NCBI GenBank assembly: GCA_023954855.1
Contig: JAGSGY010000033.1
Span: forward strand, 1-54,183
Direction of reading: 5' to 3'
DNA from: Pseudomonadota bacterium
GTDB lineage: Bacteria > Myxococcota_A > UBA796 > GCA-2862545
DNA: 54,183 nt
The translations under genes were made by a program, and so were the position numbers. The notes beneath the pieces were generated by a model. It saw nothing but the letters and a program-made list of their open reading frames with translations, made no database searches and was not told the origin of the DNA. Position 1 is the stretch's first letter, and every line of letters starts with the position of its first letter. Shown here piece by piece: positions 14,991-22,855 of this stretch.

Positions 14991-16046
14991 TCACGACGAG
15001 GGCTGGACTTCTTCCACGCGGTCGCGAAGCTGGCCGCATCCTGCGTCGATGTCGATGCCCCGGCGGACCCGAACGGTCGCCGAGATGTGATGCATGCCCA
15101 GTGTCTCGACGAAGATGGCTGCGTTCACGTCGTTGGTCGGCTCGCCCTCGTAGCTGGCGGTCGGGTTGAGCGGAATCAGGTTCACGTGGCAGTTCAGGCC
15201 TTTGAGCAGGCGGCCCACCCGGTGGGCTTCGCGGGCCGAGTCGTTCTCGCCGGCGATGAGCGCCCACTCGAAGGTGACCCGGCGGCCCGTGGCCTCGACG
15301 TAGGCGTGGCACGCGCCGACCAGCTCTTGTAGGTCGTACTTGCGGTTCACCGGCATCAGCGCCGAGCGGATGTCGTTGGTGGCCGCGTGCAGGCTGATCG
15401 CGAGCCCGACCTGAAGGCCCTCTTTCGCAAAGCGCTGAATCGCGGGCACCAATCCGACCGTGGAGATGGTGATGCGTCGTGCGCCAATGCCGAGCTCGGA
15501 CATCATGCGGCGGACGGCAGCGATGGTGTTGTCGTAGTTGTGGAAGGGCTCGCCCATGCCCATCATCACGACGTTCGAGAGCCGTTCGCCCTTGTCCTTG
15601 AGCTCGGTGTGAAAGCGCCACGCCTGCTCGTAGATTTCGGCCTCGGTCAGGTTGCGCTGAAAGCCCATCTGGCCGGTGGCGCAGAACACGCAGCCCATCG
15701 CACAGCCGGCTTGCGACGAGATGCACGCGGTGCGGCGGCCGTCGTTGTACGGCATCAACACCGACTCGATCAGCGGGCCGTCGGCGAGGCGGTACAGGCG
15801 TTTGTGCGTGCCGTCCTTGGAGGTCTGGCCCACGACCGTCGACAGGGCGCCGAGCGTCGTCCGTTCGGCCAGCTTGGCGCGCAGGTCCTTGGGCAGGTTG
15901 CTCATGTCGTCGAAGCTCGACACGCCTCGCTCGTAGATCCAGCTGTGGAGCTGCTTGGCGCGAAAGGCCGGCTGGCCCAGCTCCTTGAGCAAGGACTTGA
16001 GGCCGTCGAGGTCGAGGTCGAGCAGATTGGTGGGCGCTTCGGACAT
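14991..16046 (-). CDS. rlmN: Dual-specificity 23S rRNA/tRNA adenine-C2 methyltransferase RlmN
   Basis: 351 residues, the normal length. The radical-SAM cluster motif CxxxCxxC is CAMGCVFC in the context SSQAGCAMGCVFCATGQMGF near residue 110. The phrase GMGEPFHNYDN (SAM-binding GGEP equivalent) and the C-terminal MHHISATVRVRRGIDIDAGC supply the catalytic cysteine. RlmN methylates A2503 of 23S rRNA and A37 of some tRNAs using a 4Fe-4S cluster and two SAM. It is cytoplasmic. The gene follows the thioesterase gene after 9 bp. Confidence 0.96.
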   Translation of the reverse strand: MSEAPTNLLDLDLDGLKSLLKELGQPAFRAKQLHSWIYERGVSSFDDMSNLPKDLRAKLAERTTLGALSTVVGQTSKDGTHKRLYRLADGPLIESVLMPYNDGRRTACISSQAGCAMGCVFCATGQMGFQRNLTEAEIYEQAWRFHTELKDKGERLSNVVMMGMGEPFHNYDNTIAAVRRMMSELGIGARRITISTVGLVPAIQRFAKEGLQVGLAISLHAATNDIRSALMPVNRKYDLQELVGACHAYVEATGRRVTFEWALIAGENDSAREAHRVGRLLKGLNCHVNLIPLNPTASYEGEPTNDVNAAIFVETLGMHHISATVRVRRGIDIDAGCGQLRDRVEEVQPSS

Positions 16047-16055
16047 GCTGCGCTT

Positions 16056-16844
16056 CTAGCTCGTCGCTTCGATGGTCGCCGTGGCGAGCAGCTCTCCATC
16101 GCGTGTCGCCGCACACCAGGCGACGCCGTCGATGTGGACCACGTGCATGTCGAGGTGGTCTCCGGGGAGGGCCTCGCGGATGTACTTCAGCGACGCTCGC
16201 CAGCTGTGATGCTCGGGCGTGGCGGCGTCCTCGAAGAAACGAAGCCAGGTCGCGGCGTTGAGGTGGCCGAAGACGTCCGTGTCGCGGTGCCGCACCGTGC
16301 GCTGCTCGACGATCGGGCCGTCGGCGACGGCGGGTGGTGCCAGCATGCCTTGGGCTTCGCGGGACTTGGTCGGCGGGTCGAACCAGCTGCCCTCGGTTCC
16401 GCCGGTTCCGTGCTCACCGGCGTGCTCGTGGAAGGGAACGCCGGCCTGAAGCTGTGCCACGTCGCGGAGTCGGCCGGGGATGCGCGCGAGGCGGCGGTTC
16501 GGGCCGAGCCAGGCACCGCGGACCTTGGCGATGGCGAGCAGCCGATTGTCGGACTCGCGGACCAAGGCGTGGCGGACCCAGACCGAGGAGCGGCCGACCT
16601 GGTCGAGGACCATCTCGATGCGCAGGGGCACGCTCATTCCGAAGCTGCACAGCCGCTCGATGTGCTGCTCGAGCACGACGAAGAAGTGGCCGTCGTGCAC
16701 GGCTTCCACCAGCCCGAGCTCGGGTTCACGCATGGTCTCCCAGCGTTGGTGCTCGCAGTACGAGAGGATGTGGGCGATGGACACCGTGCCGCTGGTGTCG
16801 CATTCGTATCCGCGCGAGCTGAGTTTCAGGCTGAAGGGTTGCAT
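16056..16844 (-). CDS. Double-hotdog acyl-CoA thioesterase-like protein
   Basis: 262 residues from ATG at 16844 (MQPFSLKLSSRGYECDTSGT). Two hotdog-like halves are visible. The first has SGTVSIAHILSYCEHQRWET, typical of 4-hydroxybenzoyl-CoA thioesterase/FAT-like folds. The second has RTVRHRDTDVFGHLNAATWL, where D-x-x-G-H-x-N is the YbgC/4HBT motif. It probably hydrolyses acyl-CoA or acyl-ACP thioesters in the cytoplasm. It lies in a run with rlmN and a lipoprotein, which gives no pathway hint. In-frame sequence upstream of 16844 looks non-coding. Confidence 0.85.
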   Translation of the reverse strand: MQPFSLKLSSRGYECDTSGTVSIAHILSYCEHQRWETMREPELGLVEAVHDGHFFVVLEQHIERLCSFGMSVPLRIEMVLDQVGRSSVWVRHALVRESDNRLLAIAKVRGAWLGPNRRLARIPGRLRDVAQLQAGVPFHEHAGEHGTGGTEGSWFDPPTKSREAQGMLAPPAVADGPIVEQRTVRHRDTDVFGHLNAATWLRFFEDAATPEHHSWRASLKYIREALPGDHLDMHVVHIDGVAWCAATRDGELLATATIEATS

Positions 16845-16893
16845 CGAACCTCGAGGGTGGCGGACGGCCCTATCCGCGTGTTCTCTTATGTGC

Positions 16894-17115
16894 ATGGCAG
16901 ACCCGACACTCATCCGCCTGGCCGACCACCTGGGAGAGGACCTTCTCAAGGCCTTCAAGCCCAAGGGCTACTACGTCATGGACGAGCGAGAGTGCGCGAC
17001 CCGTCGGGTCGATCTCAATGTTCCAGAGGACGAAGACCCGGGTCCGATTCCGATGGAGCCGGCCGATGAAGACGAGCCCGCGATTGTGCTGCGTTTCGGC
17101 GAGCCTCAGTCATAG
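16894..17115 (+). CDS. Small acidic protein of unknown function
   Basis: 73 residues from ATG at 16894: a helical first half (IRLADHLGEDLLKAFKPKGY) and an acidic Pro/Glu/Asp-rich second half (EDEDPGPIPMEPADEDEPAI). No motif is recognised. It diverges from the thioesterase gene with only 49 bp between starts and nearly meets the convergent desaturase-like gene (3-bp gap), so the space is well packed and the frame is probably real. It has the composition of a soluble small protein rather than a shadow frame. Confidence 0.6.
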   Translation: MADPTLIRLADHLGEDLLKAFKPKGYYVMDERECATRRVDLNVPEDEDPGPIPMEPADEDEPAIVLRFGEPQS

Positions 17116-17118
17116 AAC

Positions 17119-17853
17119 TCAGTGATCGGCGGGGAATCCCTTCGAGTTCGTGCCGAGCCAGCGGTCGATGTACCCCAGAAAGCCCGAGTAGTTGCCGGTG
17201 AACTTCGCGTGGTGGGCGTCGTGGAAGTCGTTGCCGCTGTAGCCGGGGAAGAGGTGGCTCGGGTTGAGGGGGATGCGGTAGCCGCAGTGGCCCTCGGCTG
17301 CGATCCACTGCCGGATGCCGACCCAGATGCACAGCGTGACCACGTGACTGCCGAGCAGCAGCGGTCCCACGAGGACGAGCGCGCCCGTCAGGCAGTACTC
17401 GATGGGGTGCATGTACAGGCCGGAGCCGGCCCACGGGGTGGTCACGCGATGGTGGACGGCGTGCACGTGCTTGTAGAGCCGTGGATGGTGCAGCGTGCGG
17501 TGCATGACGTAGTAGAGCGCATCGTCGAGGTACACGAAGAACACCACCGAGGCGGCGATCTGCCACCACGGGTCAAGCGGACCGTCGTGCACACCCGACA
17601 AGCGCAGCAATGGCCAGGCGGCCAAGGTCACCACGCCCATGATCGCGTTGTTGCGTGCCCAGTGGCCGATGCCCGGCACAATCCAGCGCTGCGGCTTGCC
17701 GCGACTTCCTTGAATGCGGCGGTGCCTGAGGCTCGGCGGGTCCATCCACGCGAGCAGGGTCAGCGGAATGGCGAACACGGGAAAAGCGAAGGTGCTGACG
17801 AGCCAGGCTGCGACCGGAAAGCTCCAGAACAGCGGGTCGTCGAGCCAGCTCAC
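17119..17853 (-). CDS. Fatty acid hydroxylase / sterol desaturase superfamily protein
   Basis: 244 residues with four to five hydrophobic segments and the clustered histidine motifs of the diiron membrane hydroxylase family: HRTLHHPRLYKHVHAVHH (HxxxH and HxxHH type) and NDFHDAHHAKFTGNYSG near the C-terminus. These enzymes insert hydroxyl groups or double bonds into lipids and sterols at the membrane. The exact substrate is unknown. Its ATG overlaps the stop of the upstream gene (17850-17853), so the two are probably co-translated. Confidence 0.9.
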   Translation of the reverse strand: MSWLDDPLFWSFPVAAWLVSTFAFPVFAIPLTLLAWMDPPSLRHRRIQGSRGKPQRWIVPGIGHWARNNAIMGVVTLAAWPLLRLSGVHDGPLDPWWQIAASVVFFVYLDDALYYVMHRTLHHPRLYKHVHAVHHRVTTPWAGSGLYMHPIEYCLTGALVLVGPLLLGSHVVTLCIWVGIRQWIAAEGHCGYRIPLNPSHLFPGYSGNDFHDAHHAKFTGNYSGFLGYIDRWLGTNSKGFPADH

Positions 17854-18341
17854 TCGCGAAGGTCCGTGAGGGTGTCGGCGCCCTCGGGTCCCAGCACTGA
17901 GGCGGCCTCGTCAATCCACTGGGTCCAGAGCGCCTCGGTGGCGGCTTCATCGCCGGCCATGCCCGCGGCGGACGCCAGCGTGCACGACGCGACGAGACCG
18001 AGGTAGACCTGGACCTGCTCGGGGGTGCTCCCCGCGCGGAGGTGGCCGTCATGCCAAGGTGGAAGCACATCGATGCGCTGACCGTGGGCCTCGAGCGTTC
18101 CAATCCACATCGCAGGCGGCGGGGCGTCGCCGGCCCAGATGCGCAGCACCCGCACGCTGGCCATCGTCAGCAGCGGCTCGAAGCGCTGGGCTCCGAGCTT
18201 GAGGGCTTTGCGCCACAGGGCTGCGTCCTCGACCCTGTCGGCGAGGTGGGCGTCGAAGTAGGCGACGAGGGGCACACCGAGAGCGTCGCGGCGTGCGGCC
18301 TTCTCGGCCTTGTTCTCTCTGCGCTTGCGCGAACCTCGCAT
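17850..18341 (-). CDS. Hypothetical soluble protein coupled to the hydroxylase gene
   Basis: 163 residues with a basic N-terminus (MRGSRKRRENKAEKAARRDA) followed by alpha-helical sequence and a Trp-rich segment (EALWTQWIDEA). No known motif was noticed. It overlaps the hydroxylase start by 4 bases, suggesting translational coupling and possibly a shared role. The basic N-terminus could bind membrane lipid or nucleic acid, but this is speculation. Confidence 0.65.
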   Translation of the reverse strand: MRGSRKRRENKAEKAARRDALGVPLVAYFDAHLADRVEDAALWRKALKLGAQRFEPLLTMASVRVLRIWAGDAPPPAMWIGTLEAHGQRIDVLPPWHDGHLRAGSTPEQVQVYLGLVASCTLASAAGMAGDEAATEALWTQWIDEAASVLGPEGADTLTDLRE

Positions 18342-18374
18342 CGGGCCTCCGGCTGTTCCTTCTACTCTGTCCAG

Positions 18375-18710
18375 CTAGAGCATGGCTAGGCCGATTGTCG
18401 TAGTGACGAGGTTTGCAAGCACCGAGGTCAGCGCGGCCCGCCGCAGCCAGTGCGGGTCGAGACTGCGCTTGAGGGCGACACCGAACAAGGCGGCCTCGAC
18501 CGCGATGACCCCCGTCTCGGCCACCGCGACCCACAGCAGGTAGGGCTGGAACTGGGGCACCACGAACCACAGCGTCGGGTGGGTGATAAGCTGCGCGAGC
18601 AGGGCCACAACAGCGGCAGGGGCCATGCCGAGTTGGCGGTGCAAGAGCCAGGTGACCAGCGGCACTTCCACGGCCGTGGTGATGAGAAAGGCCGGCAGCC
18701 ACTCGGTCAT
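18375..18710 (-). CDS. Small four-helix membrane protein
   Basis: 111 residues with about four hydrophobic helices (LPAFLITTAVEVPLVTWLLH; AVVALLAQLITHPTLWFVV; LLWVAVAETGVIAVEAALFG; LTSVLANLVTTTIGLAM). Two conserved-looking glutamates (VEVPLV and AETGVIAVEAALFG) and THPTLWF lie within or next to membrane helices. The family is not recognised. It overlaps the stop codon of the next membrane-protein gene (ATGA, 18707-18710) and is the last of three coupled genes starting at 20193. Confidence 0.7.
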   Translation of the reverse strand: MTEWLPAFLITTAVEVPLVTWLLHRQLGMAPAAVVALLAQLITHPTLWFVVPQFQPYLLWVAVAETGVIAVEAALFGVALKRSLDPHWLRRAALTSVLANLVTTTIGLAML

Positions 18711-19705
18711 CGACGGGCCAGGAGGTGCCCCATCACTGCCAGCTCGAGCCAGCCGTGAAACAGCACCAGCGAGAGGTAGCTAGAGCGCGCCTCGGTCGGG
18801 TGCAGCCCCCCCCAACTCAACAGCACCACTGTGCCGAGGCCGGTGAGTGCCATGAGTGGCACCCCGAGGTCGTCCACCCACTGCGACCAGACCCGCGATG
18901 GAGGCGAGGGCTGAGTTCGCGCTCGGGTGGCCGGAATTGCGCCGAGCCAGAGGGCGTAGTGCACCGCCTGCATCAGGGCGAAGGCGATGACCGCGCGCAG
19001 ACCCCAGGGGCCGGGTAGGTCGGGGGCCAATGCCGCGACCATGCCCGTCAAGGTCAGGCCGGCGGCATCTGAGGACGCGAGCTGGAACCACCAGTCGTCC
19101 AGGACGCCGCTGGTGACCAGGCCGAGTGCGACGGTGAGCAGGCCGACCGCCCACCAACGCGCTCTGCCTCGGGTCCACGCGAACCAGATCGCGACGGCCA
19201 CGAAGTTGTGCGCATGCCCAATGAGCAGGGCGGCGTTTCTGGGATAGGCGAGGGCCACCGCGGCGAGCACGAGCGTGGCGCCGATGAGTGCAAAAGTGCG
19301 CATGGATTGGCGTGCGAAAGCCATCGACATCACCACCGCCAACGCTCCCAGCGCGAGCTCGACGCGCGGCAGGGCTGGGCCTCCAACCATCGCGCTGGCG
19401 CGGGCAAAGGTCATCGCTCCGAGCACGAGCAGCAGCCCGGGTGCGAGTCCCGCAGGCAGGGGCTTGGGTGGCGCAAACACGAGGTAGCGCAGGTCGGAAG
19501 CCACGTGCGGCACACCAAAGACCAGCGGCGCCAGAAGCAGCAACCACAGCGGTCCGACGAGGGTCAGCGCTACGCAGAGGGACACCAACCCGGCGGCGAC
19601 GAAGCTTGCCCGAAGGCTCGGGTCATCCCAGAGTCGCGCACCCACGGCGGTCCGTTCGAGCCGACGCCAGGTCGACGCGTGCAGTCGGTCGACCGGAGAG
19701 CTCAC
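18707..19705 (-). CDS. Polytopic membrane protein with membrane histidines, unknown function
   Basis: 332 residues from GTG at 19705, which overlaps the TGA of the upstream gene (GTGA, 19702-19705). There are about nine hydrophobic segments. Histidines lie in LVFGVPHVASDLRYLVF, LLIGHAHNFVAVAIWF, MQAVHYALWL and FHGWLELAVMGH. The first recalls the G-x-PHG-x-x-D motif of Brp/Blh carotene dioxygenases, but HG is not conserved, so this is only a faint resemblance. It sits between a MYXO-CTERM-like protein and a small membrane protein in one coupled block. Confidence 0.7.
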   Translation of the reverse strand: MSSPVDRLHASTWRRLERTAVGARLWDDPSLRASFVAAGLVSLCVALTLVGPLWLLLLAPLVFGVPHVASDLRYLVFAPPKPLPAGLAPGLLLVLGAMTFARASAMVGGPALPRVELALGALAVVMSMAFARQSMRTFALIGATLVLAAVALAYPRNAALLIGHAHNFVAVAIWFAWTRGRARWWAVGLLTVALGLVTSGVLDDWWFQLASSDAAGLTLTGMVAALAPDLPGPWGLRAVIAFALMQAVHYALWLGAIPATRARTQPSPPSRVWSQWVDDLGVPLMALTGLGTVVLLSWGGLHPTEARSSYLSLVLFHGWLELAVMGHLLARR

Positions 19706-20193
19706 GCCCGACGGCGACGCACGGCAAGGGCGGGTAGCAGCCAAGCCAGGCCGGTGATGGCGCCGACGCCCGTCGAGTCACACTTGCTGGACGAACCGTC
19801 GGCTGCAGGGGCGGTCGTTTCGGCCTCTGCGGGCTTCTCTTCTGTGGCGCCTTCCGCGGGCTTGTCGGCGGCCGGCTCTTCGGGTTTGGCCTTCGCTGCC
19901 TCGCTGCCTTCGGCCTCGCCGCCCTCATTGGCGGCCGGCTCTTCGGTCGGCGCCGCGCCGCCCTTGGGGCGACACATGACCTCATCCCAGACCGAGGCGC
20001 CGCGCGTCTTGCAGGACTTCGTGTAGCCCTCCGCCTCGAAGGCTTCGCAGGGCTCGCGGCCGCCGTGGTAGCCCGCGCAGCTCACGCACTCTGTCGACGC
20101 GGTGCTCATCTTCTCGACGGTGCACGACTCGACGTACCCCGGTGGCGGTGGGATATCGGCGAAAGCGGTGAGTGCGAACAGAACAACGAGCAT
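19702..20193 (-). CDS. Exported Cys-containing protein with a MYXO-CTERM-like tail
   Basis: 163 residues. The signal peptide is MLVVLFALTAFA. A compact region with cysteines (SCTVEKMSTASTECVSCAGY; REPCEAF; KSCKTRG; VMCRPKG) is followed by a ~60-residue Glu/Pro/Ala-rich linker (TEEPAANEGGEAEGSEAAK onward). The C-terminus is SSKCDSTGVGAITGLAW-LLPALAVRRRR: a Cys, Gly-rich hydrophobic helix and Arg cluster, the tripartite layout of MYXO-CTERM and related sorting tails. Such tails are processed and lipid-modified in myxobacteria for surface display. The gene starts a coupled block with two membrane proteins. Sequence similarity to named families was not recognised. Confidence 0.75.
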   Translation of the reverse strand: MLVVLFALTAFADIPPPPGYVESCTVEKMSTASTECVSCAGYHGGREPCEAFEAEGYTKSCKTRGASVWDEVMCRPKGGAAPTEEPAANEGGEAEGSEAAKAKPEEPAADKPAEGATEEKPAEAETTAPAADGSSSKCDSTGVGAITGLAWLLPALAVRRRRA

Positions 20194-20228
20194 GAAACCT
20201 CCGGCGTCGGACTCTACCGCATGCCGGC

Positions 20229-21470
20229 TCAGTCGGTAAGCAGCCCGCCTTCGGAGCCGGTCTCGCTGACGGTCATTCGGTGGGTGACGACTGAGATCGG
20301 GTAGGTCTCGAGCTCGTGATAGCTCTGCGTCTCTTCGCTCATGCGGTGGCTCGAGGCTTCGATGACCGCGCGCACGGCCGTCTTCGGAATGTCCAGGGTC
20401 TCGACCTTCGATTGCTTCGGGGCCAGGCGGGTGTCGCCGAGTTTCTTCGGGGTCGGCCACCACTCCCATTCCTGGCCCATCCGGTCTGACCAGGGCTTTC
20501 CGATGGTCGTGCCCGCTGCGTCCTCGAAGTGCACGTCGACCTGGACCCAGCGCTCCGGATCGCCGGTCGGCAGCTTGTGTCCGGCCCTTGCGTTGGTGAG
20601 GGTCAGGGCGAGTTCTTGGCCACTCCAGCTCGCCTCGATGTCGAGTCCTGGAGGGTTGGCGGAGATGGGCGGCTGGATGCCCTCGACTTTGGCGATGCCG
20701 GCTCCGCGCCAGCCGTGACGCCGTACCTTCCGAATCGGCCCGCCGACGGCGACCGGGCGCTCGACCTCGGGCATGTGGCAGTCGCGGCAGCCCTTGCCCT
20801 CGCCGGGGTAGGGCCCAGCTTCCCACTCCTCGCCCGTCTGAAAGGTGCAGACGAAGGTCTTGCCCGGGTAGGTCTGCACGGCTTGGTGGCAGCGCAGGCA
20901 GAGGTCCTCATTGGTGAACCGTTCTTCGGCGCGAACCGGGTGGGGAGCGGTGGAGTCCGTGAGTCCGGGTCCGACGATGACGCCGTCGCGCACGTGGCAA
21001 GCGGCGCAGGTAATGCCCTCCTCGCGCAGCTCCGCGTCAAAGCTGGCGTTGGTCACCAGCTGCGGGGCCTCGACGTCGTCTTCGACCAAGCCGATGGCCC
21101 ACGTCTGCTGCTGAACCAACAGCGGTGTGTGGCAGTGTACGCAGAGCCAGCGGTTGCCGGACTTGGCCATCTCGGCCTGCAGCTGCGGGTCGACCCAGGC
21201 CTTGGAGTGGGTGGACTGGGACCACTCCGCGTAGATCTCGGTGTGGCAGGCACCACAGGTCTCTGCGGACAGATTGGGCAGCCCCTCGGGGACCTTGAGG
21301 CCAACGCCGTGCGGCTGCTCGTAGATGGGCCGGGTCGCGTGAAAGGCGAGCGTGTGCTCCAGGTCCGCATCGAGTCCTTCGCTCGGAACCTCGACCGGCG
21401 TCGGCTTCTCGGCCGCGGGGGCGACAGGAGCTTCGGGGGGACCAGCGCAGGCGAGTAGGAAGAGCAGCAT
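20229..21470 (-). CDS. Pentaheme c-type cytochrome lipoprotein
   Basis: 413 residues. Five CxxCH heme sites are visible: CGACH, CVHCH, CAACH, CLRCH and CRDCH, the last in CRDCHMPEVERP. The layout resembles cytochrome c554-type multiheme proteins. The C-terminal ~150 residues are heme-free and beta-rich (LALTLTNARAGHKLPTGDPE). The signal is only MLLFLLAC, with Cys8 as the lipidation site; an in-frame TGA two codons upstream rules out an earlier start. It is probably an outer-membrane or periplasmic electron carrier. Its gene begins 36 bp downstream of the preceding minus-strand gene's end. Confidence 0.9.
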   Translation of the reverse strand: MLLFLLACAGPPEAPVAPAAEKPTPVEVPSEGLDADLEHTLAFHATRPIYEQPHGVGLKVPEGLPNLSAETCGACHTEIYAEWSQSTHSKAWVDPQLQAEMAKSGNRWLCVHCHTPLLVQQQTWAIGLVEDDVEAPQLVTNASFDAELREEGITCAACHVRDGVIVGPGLTDSTAPHPVRAEERFTNEDLCLRCHQAVQTYPGKTFVCTFQTGEEWEAGPYPGEGKGCRDCHMPEVERPVAVGGPIRKVRRHGWRGAGIAKVEGIQPPISANPPGLDIEASWSGQELALTLTNARAGHKLPTGDPERWVQVDVHFEDAAGTTIGKPWSDRMGQEWEWWPTPKKLGDTRLAPKQSKVETLDIPKTAVRAVIEASSHRMSEETQSYHELETYPISVVTHRMTVSETGSEGGLLTD

Positions 21471-21509
21471 GCTTCATGCTATCCGGATCGGGCTGCGCTG
21501 GCCCTTCGC

Positions 21510-22718
21510 CTACTCGCAGTAAGTCTCGGTTCCGGCTGCAGACGTGCACACCATCATCGCCTTGGTGGTGTCCTTGGACGCGCTGCGGGCGTAGTCGAGC
21601 CACTGACGTGCGTACACCTTGGTGGCTGTTCGGGCGGACTCGCGCTTGGCATCGGTCTCGGCTGAGGGTGCGGTCTTGTGCGCATCCTCCGCGGCCATCC
21701 AGATGGCCTGCTGTGCGGCCGCCTTGAGCTTGTGCAGGTCGTAGACCCGTGAGGTGTAGGTCTCGCCGCTCCAGCGCGTCTTGTTCTCGAGGGCGACCTC
21801 GGCCCAGCGGATGGTCGAGGCGTGGCTCTTCCGCTTGTACAGGTGCTGAGCGTACTTGTAGCAAAGGTTTGGGTCGCTCTGGTCGATACGCTCGAGGTGC
21901 TGCTTGACCAGCTTTCCCCATGCGGTCTTGTCTTGGGTCCAGGCGTTCTGGATGAGCAGCAACGACACTGCCTTCTTCTCAGTCTGGACCTTGGTCGCGT
22001 CCATGCTGGCCTGCAAGCACGAGCGCTGGTCGACACTCAAGCGACCCATCATCGCCGAGGGCTCGAGGGCGCGCAGATCCTCACAGGTGACGGGGCCACG
22101 ATCGGCGACGACCAGCCCATCTCCCGGGCCTTCTTCGATCTTCTCCTCCTCGACAGGCCGGAGCTGAGCGACCTCTTCGGCGCCTTCATCGGTCTCCTCG
22201 GTCACCTCCGCGACCTCTTCCACGTCTTCCGGGACCTCTTCCACGACTTCCGGGACCTCTTCCACGACCTCCACGACCTCGACGACCTCCGCGATCTCTT
22301 CAACGACTTCCGGGACTTCGTCGACGACCTCGCGTTCCTCGACTTCGTGCACAACCATGCCCTCGGTCATGGGCGGGCCCGCGGGCGTCTCGGCAACGGG
22401 CCGTTGGACCGGAGCGATGACCGCGACCTTCTCGGGCTTGGCCGGTTCGATGGGGTAGTCCGAGAGGCCCACGAAGGGATCGAACACCGGGGTTGCCGAC
22501 AGGCTCAAGAAGTCGACCCGCGCATGGCTCGGGACCGGCATTCTGGCGACTCGGGAGGGCTCGGGACTGACCCGTTTGCCCTTGATCATGCAGCCCACCC
22601 AGCCGTCGGGGCAGGGGAAGGTCTGAAACAGGTCGTCGTAGTCGCTCCACTCCGCGGCGAGCGCAGAGGAGGGCGCAAGCAGTACGGCGAGGGCGAGAGA
22701 GGCGAAAGTGACGCGCAT
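21510..22718 (-). CDS. Exported protein with a Val/Glu-rich repeat linker
   Basis: 402 residues from ATG at 22718. The signal peptide MRVTFASLALAVLLAPSSALA is followed by a short Cys-containing segment (FPCPDGWVGCMIKG). A long acidic repeat of V-P-E-V-V-E-E / D-V-E-E-V units spans about residues 125-180. The C-terminal ~200 residues are helical with paired cysteines (VTCEDLRALEP; RSCLQAS; NLCYKYAQ; MVCTSA) and a TPR-like segment (NLCYKYAQHLYKRKSHASTI). No family is recognised. The repeat probably spans the cell wall or acts as a spacer. It shares a strand with the pentaheme lipoprotein gene, 39 bp upstream of it. Confidence 0.7.
   Translation of the reverse strand: MRVTFASLALAVLLAPSSALAAEWSDYDDLFQTFPCPDGWVGCMIKGKRVSPEPSRVARMPVPSHARVDFLSLSATPVFDPFVGLSDYPIEPAKPEKVAVIAPVQRPVAETPAGPPMTEGMVVHEVEEREVVDEVPEVVEEIAEVVEVVEVVEEVPEVVEEVPEDVEEVAEVTEETDEGAEEVAQLRPVEEEKIEEGPGDGLVVADRGPVTCEDLRALEPSAMMGRLSVDQRSCLQASMDATKVQTEKKAVSLLLIQNAWTQDKTAWGKLVKQHLERIDQSDPNLCYKYAQHLYKRKSHASTIRWAEVALENKTRWSGETYTSRVYDLHKLKAAAQQAIWMAAEDAHKTAPSAETDAKRESARTATKVYARQWLDYARSASKDTTKAMMVCTSAAGTETYCE
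22195..22345 (-). repeat. Degenerate tandem repeat encoding the Val/Glu-rich spacer
   Basis: The + strand shows recurring CTTCC-GGGACCTC-TTCCACGA units, including two adjacent near-identical ~21-bp copies around 22225-22270, with shorter variants on both sides. All unit lengths are multiples of three, so the frame is kept. The encoded peptide is made of V-E-E-V-P-E-V-V-E type units. Confidence 0.7.
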
Positions 22719-22855
22719 AGGGGTACTCCAGGTGAACTCGCGACCCGAACATCGGTCGAGAGATCCCTGCGCCCATCGAGAGTATAGCGACCTTGGTGTG
22801 ACACTGCCCACTTGTCTGGAGAGAGCAGGCTATCGGCGAGCCGGAGGGACACGCG

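Noticed and set aside
14980-16116. In-frame N-terminal extension of the lipoprotein gene across rlmN
   Set aside because: The radical-SAM motifs lie in another frame, and a lipobox-containing signal begins at 14979.
18707-19705. Brp/Blh-type carotene dioxygenase
   Set aside because: Only a loose match to the PHG-x-x-D motif (here PHVASD); other family histidines could not be placed.
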